Below are positions 32,423-33,257 of a DNA stretch of 33,257 bases, one piece after another. Positions within the stretch are counted from its first letter, which is position 1. Each line of letters starts with the position of its first letter. The DNA comes from Ruminococcus sp. (GTDB lineage: Bacteria > Bacillota > Clostridia > Oscillospirales > Ruminococcaceae). Position numbers and translations under genes: made by a program. The notes below the pieces were generated by a model. It did no database searches. It was not told the DNA's origin and was given only the letters and a program-made list of their open reading frames with translations. The DNA lies in the NCBI GenBank assembly GCA_017463375.1, contig JAFTPG010000014.1, positions 1-33,257 on the forward strand. Direction: 5' to 3'.

Positions 32423-32621
32423 CTTTATCAAGCTCTTCTTCCGTTTCGAAGATTCCGAGCTGAATTTCTTCTTCCTGCTGGACTATCTTTGCCGAGAGAG
32501 TAAAAACCGGAACGGATTCCTTAGTTTCAATATCCTCAGCGTCCCATAACGCAGGAGCTATTGATACTACATTGTCATAATTTACCAGAACGCCTTCCTG
32601 TGTTATAATTGTCATTTTCAT
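32307..32621 (-). pseudogene. Hybrid small ORF: native N-terminus, out-of-frame tail
   Basis: The first 66 codons or so (MKMTIITQEGVLVNYDNVVS to EEELDKA) look like a small native element protein of unknown function. The next 38 read through the TrbL-like fragment in the wrong frame, giving a Cys/Trp-rich tail (CWCRKCRYCNANGNASWLYR) that is probably not meaningful. The join carries GCATGC. Good ribosome-binding site GGAGG. Confidence 0.6.
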
Positions 32622-32648
32622 TTGATTTCCTCCATTTTTGATTATTTC

Positions 32649-32673
32649 ACTTCGTCCCCACTGGGGAGGAAGT
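32649..32673. repeat. Palindrome related to the 27427-27471 hairpin
   Basis: ACTTCGTCCCC-ACT-GGGGAGGAAGT is an 11-base near-perfect stem whose core matches that of the long hairpin at 27427-27471. The two bracket the leftward block. Confidence 0.6.
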
Positions 32674-32676
32674 TAT

Positions 32677-33066
32677 TTACGGATGCTGCTTTGCGAATTC
32701 AGGCATGCTATGTCGGATAGATGCAGATACATAACTTGAAAAAGTCGAAGGTGCATTATACAAAGCTGTTATCAAATAGGCTTTTATATTTCTGATTCTG
32801 CTGGTATTTGCAGCAAGACTATCCAGCACATAGCAAATGTGTTCGCTATCGAGTTTGAGCAGACGATTCTTAACTGTCTCCTGTGGAATATCCTGATTTG
32901 CAACACGGATGGTTTCAGCAGAAGAACAGATACATTCCACAATAATTGATACAAGCTCATCTAATTCTTCCACGCTTCCAGCCGGACGATGCTTTTCATC
33001 CGGATTGCTATAATCAGCTGTGAGAGCAGCATAAGGGCAAGTTTCCGTTATCGCTGTATCTGCCAA
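32677..33066 (-). pseudogene. C-terminal DUF6017 part of a replication initiator protein
   Basis: The 129 aa frame reads like the DUF6017 domain that ends RepA_N-type replication initiators of such elements: ELDELVSIIVECICSSAETIRV, VKNRLLKLDSEHICYVLDSL and NIKAYLITALYNAPST. The DNA-binding N-terminal part, normally over 100 residues, is missing at the junction with host DNA. The apparent N-terminal 8-10 residues are read from the antisense of the ABC permease end. Confidence 0.65.
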
Positions 33067-33197
33067 TGATGGATTTGAGTAATGCGGAAATAATGTTGGC
33101 TGCGTCAGTTGTAACGCTTGTTCCTGCGGTATTTGTGTTTATCATCGGACAGGATTATCTTGAGCAGGGCATTATATCTTCTGCACTAAAGGAGTAG
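33042..33197 (+). pseudogene. 3' end of a carbohydrate ABC transporter permease gene
   Basis: A frame without start codon reads PLSLYLPMMDLSNAEIMLAA, VVTLVPAVFVFIIGQDYLEQ and GIISSALKE, then stops. That is the ending of MalG-type sugar ABC permeases, whose last helix is followed by a short G-x-VKG-like tail. The rest of the gene is not present to the left, where element DNA starts. It marks the right edge of the accessory region. Confidence 0.65.
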
Positions 33198-33201
33198 TAA
33201 T

Positions 33202-33257
33202 ATGGATGAGAAACAAATTACACTAAAGACAAAAGCTCTCAAATATTTTTTGAGATT
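33202..33257 (+). CDS. Start of a gene running off the window
   Basis: An AAAGGAG site lies before ATG 33202, four bases after the permease stop. The 18 visible residues (MDEKQITLKTKALKYFLR) are too few to identify. By position it was co-transcribed with the permease gene. Confidence 0.6.
   Translation, partial: MDEKQITLKTKALKYFLR

Noticed and set aside
25346-32423. Simple inversion between the two GCATGC sites as the cause of both joins
   Set aside because: Reversing the segment would put the relaxase in frame with the TrbL-like end, but these are not natural parts of one gene. The other pair (small ORF and surface protein) would still be out of frame.
24000-33040. The scars as short-read assembly errors
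   Set aside because: False joins usually need long shared sequence; only about six bases are shared at two joins and less at the third. Not fully excluded without reads.

Overview
The window looks like a chromosome segment of a cellulolytic gut or rumen Ruminococcus-type Clostridium relative. Evidence: a type I dockerin on a GH43 enzyme, a GH74 xyloglucanase-like lipoprotein, a SpoVT-type regulator, an Asn T-box, and a decayed conjugative element of the kind common in Oscillospiraceae and Lachnospiraceae. All identifications come from reading translations and motifs; no search was run.

Layout. 1-2500: a dispersed repeat, two leftward genes (YczE/YitT-type membrane protein, GNAT acetyltransferase) and spoVT. 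2538-7989: a tight five-gene rightward cluster (Nudix, GH74 lipoprotein, GH25 lysozyme, mannose-6-phosphate isomerase, ROK glucokinase) behind one promoter. 8050-12335: a long repeat, a DUF3592-like membrane protein, and an ECF sigma factor followed by a membrane-anchored extracellular beta-propeller protein. 12364-16105: tRNA-Trp, the secreted GH43-CBM-dockerin enzyme and a convergent AraC regulator. 16180-19845: asparagine locus, with a T-box (specifier AAC), asnS and asnA, interspersed with many short GTAGGGGC palindromes, one block of which sits between asnA and its terminator. 19852-21902: a YpsA-like SLOG protein, a divergent XRE regulator and a FliB-like protein. 22009-22085: initiator tRNA-Met.

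22090-33040 is accessory DNA. It starts with an ORF-free 400-base stretch carrying a consensus leftward promoter (candidate ncRNA), then a NERD/zinc-finger protein, an oriT-like region, mobC and a truncated relaxase. It continues with small element genes and a leftward block: replication-initiator remnant, hybrid small ORF, PrgI, a VirB4-SNF2 fusion and a PBECR4-like protein. At least three gene-to-gene scars show the element is a deletion derivative that can no longer conjugate by itself. Its right edge lies against the 3' end of a sugar ABC transporter permease gene.

The most interesting unit is at 27475-28571: a perfect promoter, a tandem structured RNA whose two copies show compensatory base changes, an intrinsic terminator, then the PBECR4-like (predicted nuclease-fold) gene. 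That is the gene order of a type III toxin-antitoxin system, although a riboswitch-like attenuator is an alternative.
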